The position numbers and the translations under genes were made by a program. The notes beneath the pieces are model-generated. The model was not told where the DNA came from. It saw only the letters and a program-made list of their open reading frames with translations, and searched no databases. Positions 44,106 through 45,858 of a stretch of DNA of 45,858 nucleotides are shown here, piece after piece (position 1 is the stretch's first letter; every line of letters starts with the position of its first letter). This DNA comes from HGM04593 sp045578665 (GTDB lineage Bacteria; Bacteroidota; Bacteroidia; Bacteroidales; Bacteroidaceae). Location: the NCBI GenBank assembly GCA_045578665.1, contig JAZNKR010000166.1, forward strand, positions 1-45,858. Reading direction: 5' to 3'.

Positions 44106-44299
44106 ACTCAAGTTTCGCAAGTAGTCACCATTGTTGTAAATCAGATAGTTATGAGTAACTCCAAACAAGATTAACACACAAACGTATCGTTTATAACAAT
44201 TAATTTCAATATTAACGGCAACATCCTTCAATAACTAACTCAATGATTTTAAAACCATATCATTATAGTTCAATTAATTAGAACTTGCGAAACTTGAGT
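44106..44299. mobile_element. 194-bp MITE-like element upstream of the M60 array
   Basis: The ends are perfect 17-bp terminal inverted repeats, ACTCAAGTTTCGCAAGT (44106-44122) and its reverse complement (44283-44299). Both sides are flanked directly by TTAGATT (44099-44105 and 44300-44306), a 7-bp target duplication. The 160-bp interior has no coding frame. This is the signature of a transposed non-autonomous element; the parent insertion sequence is not in the window. Confidence 0.8.
44179..44210 (-). promoter_or_regulatory. Promoter-like site within the MITE for the M60 array
   Basis: On the minus strand TACGTTTG (44179-44186) matches TAnnTTTG. ATTG (44207-44210) lies 20 nt upstream as a weak -33. 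It faces the M60-4 gene, whose ATG is 112 bp downstream, and no other -7 match was seen in the 250-bp gap. Confidence 0.45.
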
Positions 44300-44317
44300 T
44301 TAGATTATATATGGTAA

Positions 44318-45664
44318 TTATTCGAGTGTACTGAAATCGATATTGGGTTTCTCGCCTACGCCGTTCTTGCGTGTGAAGCGGGTATATCCTTTTGTATATC
44401 CATCAAAGAATCCACCCATCATCAGGTAGAAACCATTTTCATCGGCACCTCCTGTGTAGTCGAGACGCTTACCATTTCTACCTGTATCGCAATGTGTGAA
44501 GACAGCCTCGGTTACGGGTATCCACTCGCCATCCTTTGTGCATGCCCATTGGTTGTTGTAGCAGGCGCGACGTGTTTTGTATCCCATAATAGGATTGAAA
44601 TTTTCGAGGAATGAATGAGGATTGGTGTACCATGTGTCTATTTTGGGACGTTGGAAACTTGCCATCAATCGCCATTTGCCATCCTCGGCATCGCAGAAGT
44701 AGGCTGTATATACAGTACTTCCCTTTCCGTCGGGACGAACACGCATAAGGAATTTATAGGTATTTCCGGGCTTCCAATCGTAAGCCATGAAGCTTTGTCC
44801 TCCCGAGCCTTCACCTCCAAAATCCTGTACTTTTACAGTCTCACCTTTTTTGAGGAGTTTTATGCGCAGCGAGTCGGGAATCTCATTGGCATTGTCGGTT
44901 ACGAACGGACTCCATACAGAGAAGAGTACCTTGCGGCGTCCGGGCAAGTTGTTCTGGAATCCGAAATATCCCTCACCGAATCCGCAAGCCATGTAGTAGC
45001 TGCTCACGCGATCGTAGTCGGCAGGAACGGTCACTTCGTTGTAGAACCACTCATAGGTTTTGTCTTTTGGCAGACGGTAGTTGAGGTGTACCGACGGACC
45101 GCGGCGTCCGAAGTGGGGACTGTAATTTTTGCGTATGTATGAGAGCTCTCCCAAATTGCCGTTAACGATGAGGCTGAGTACATTGCCGAATGTGGTCTCT
45201 CCCCCACCCTTCTTGCCTTGTATGTCTACCTTGATGTGTCCGGGATTCTTCACTTTGAATTTTCCGACTGTATAGATTGCAGGAGAGTCTGCATTGAGCT
45301 TTATCTTTTTCTTTTTACCCAGACAGCTCACAGTGATGGTAGAGTGTCCGTATGCCTGAATCTTAAGCTCCATCTCACCTGCCTTCTCTGCATGGAAATA
45401 TGTGCTTATAACATTCTCCTTGTCGTACCATTCGGCTATTCCACCGTTGTGTTCATCGATGCGGGCAACAGGAGTGTTTGCTGTCTGCTCCCGTGCATGT
45501 GGCGGACGCTGCATTTTTTCACGGGAGAGAATAAAAGTTTCTGCATCGGGAGTAGTTACATATCCGTTGTTCTTGAGCAGAATGGTGTCCGATTTTGTTT
45601 CGGCATGCGCAGCACCACAGAACAGTGCAAAGAGCGCGAAGAGTGATACGAGATTCTTTTTCAT
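44318..45664 (-). CDS. Exported DUF5077/DUF3472 protein
   Basis: This 448-aa exported protein has a signal peptide (1-21, AHA). Residues 25-170 are a beta-sandwich region of DUF5077 type. Residues 190-440 are DUF3472-like, with many aromatic motifs such as SSYYMACGFGEGYFGFQ, WSPFVTDN and a GRNGKRLDYTGGADENGF loop. Proteins of this kind in Bacteroidetes are found in polysaccharide-degradation loci and are predicted to bind or process carbohydrates; no activity is established that I can name. It is upstream of the M60 array but separated from it by a mobile element. Nothing else was seen in 45665-45858. Confidence 0.85.
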   Translation of the reverse strand: MKKNLVSLFALFALFCGAAHAETKSDTILLKNNGYVTTPDAETFILSREKMQRPPHAREQTANTPVARIDEHNGGIAEWYDKENVISTYFHAEKAGEMELKIQAYGHSTITVSCLGKKKKIKLNADSPAIYTVGKFKVKNPGHIKVDIQGKKGGGETTFGNVLSLIVNGNLGELSYIRKNYSPHFGRRGPSVHLNYRLPKDKTYEWFYNEVTVPADYDRVSSYYMACGFGEGYFGFQNNLPGRRKVLFSVWSPFVTDNANEIPDSLRIKLLKKGETVKVQDFGGEGSGGQSFMAYDWKPGNTYKFLMRVRPDGKGSTVYTAYFCDAEDGKWRLMASFQRPKIDTWYTNPHSFLENFNPIMGYKTRRACYNNQWACTKDGEWIPVTEAVFTHCDTGRNGKRLDYTGGADENGFYLMMGGFFDGYTKGYTRFTRKNGVGEKPNIDFSTLE

Positions 45665-45858
45665 TATTCTTTATTATTTATACATTATTCAATTTTATAT
45701 ATTAGCAGATAAAAGTAGTGAAAATTTATTTATGAATGGTTATCTTCCAATATAAAATAAGTTAATAGCTCCTATTTTCTATTCTGTACCTTGCACTGCA
45801 TCCCCAAAAAAAATTTCAGACCACCCTCGTTATCATCGTTCATTATTTTATATTATTA

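Overview
The window reads as chromosome from a gut-type member of the Bacteroidales. Three things point there: TAnnTTTG promoter boxes, a Rho factor with a long disordered insert, and many exported glycan- or mucin-directed proteins with Bacteroidales-style lipoboxes and short C-terminal sorting-like tails. No tRNA, rRNA or CRISPR was seen. No SusC/SusD pair is present, although much of the content looks like polysaccharide-utilisation cargo.

Layout. Positions 243-12793 hold a minus-strand run. In transcription order it is a CotH-like protein with an F5/8C domain, a Ser-type S1 sulfatase lipoprotein, an anaerobic sulfatase-maturating radical SAM enzyme, a NagB-like/PIG-L fusion and a GH35-like lipoprotein. 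A separate promoter then seems to serve an 88-aa protein and a modular amidase_3-like protein. Positions 13051-16865 hold a ROK sugar kinase divergent from a GH109-like lipoprotein and a NahK-type N-acetylhexosamine kinase. Positions 16866-20262 hold a CCA-adding enzyme, a lipoprotein and two small elements that share insertion-sequence-like ends. Positions 20263-29074 are minus strand: rho, then an apparent operon of an M60 peptidase, nhaA, engB and a TlpA-like thioredoxin lipoprotein. Two PepSY-like genes (29286-30225) diverge from this M60 gene. Housekeeping asd, lgt and ychF follow. Positions 33673-45664 hold three tandem paralogous M60 peptidases of about 1,137 aa and a DUF5077/DUF3472 protein.

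How the parts may work together (inference): M60 peptidases, known elsewhere as mucinases, would open O-glycosylated protein. The sulfatase, matured by its neighbour, would remove sulfate from a GlcNAc-type sugar. GH109 would release alpha-GalNAc and the NahK-like kinase would trap the N-acetylhexosamine as a 1-phosphate. Lgt helps make the many lipoproteins seen here.

The most unusual points are these. The GH35-like protein has serine at both catalytic glutamate positions. The NagB-like domain has lost two of its three catalytic residues while its PIG-L half keeps its metal motif. A 194-bp MITE-like element with 17-bp terminal inverted repeats and 7-bp target duplications carries a promoter-like site upstream of the triple M60 array.
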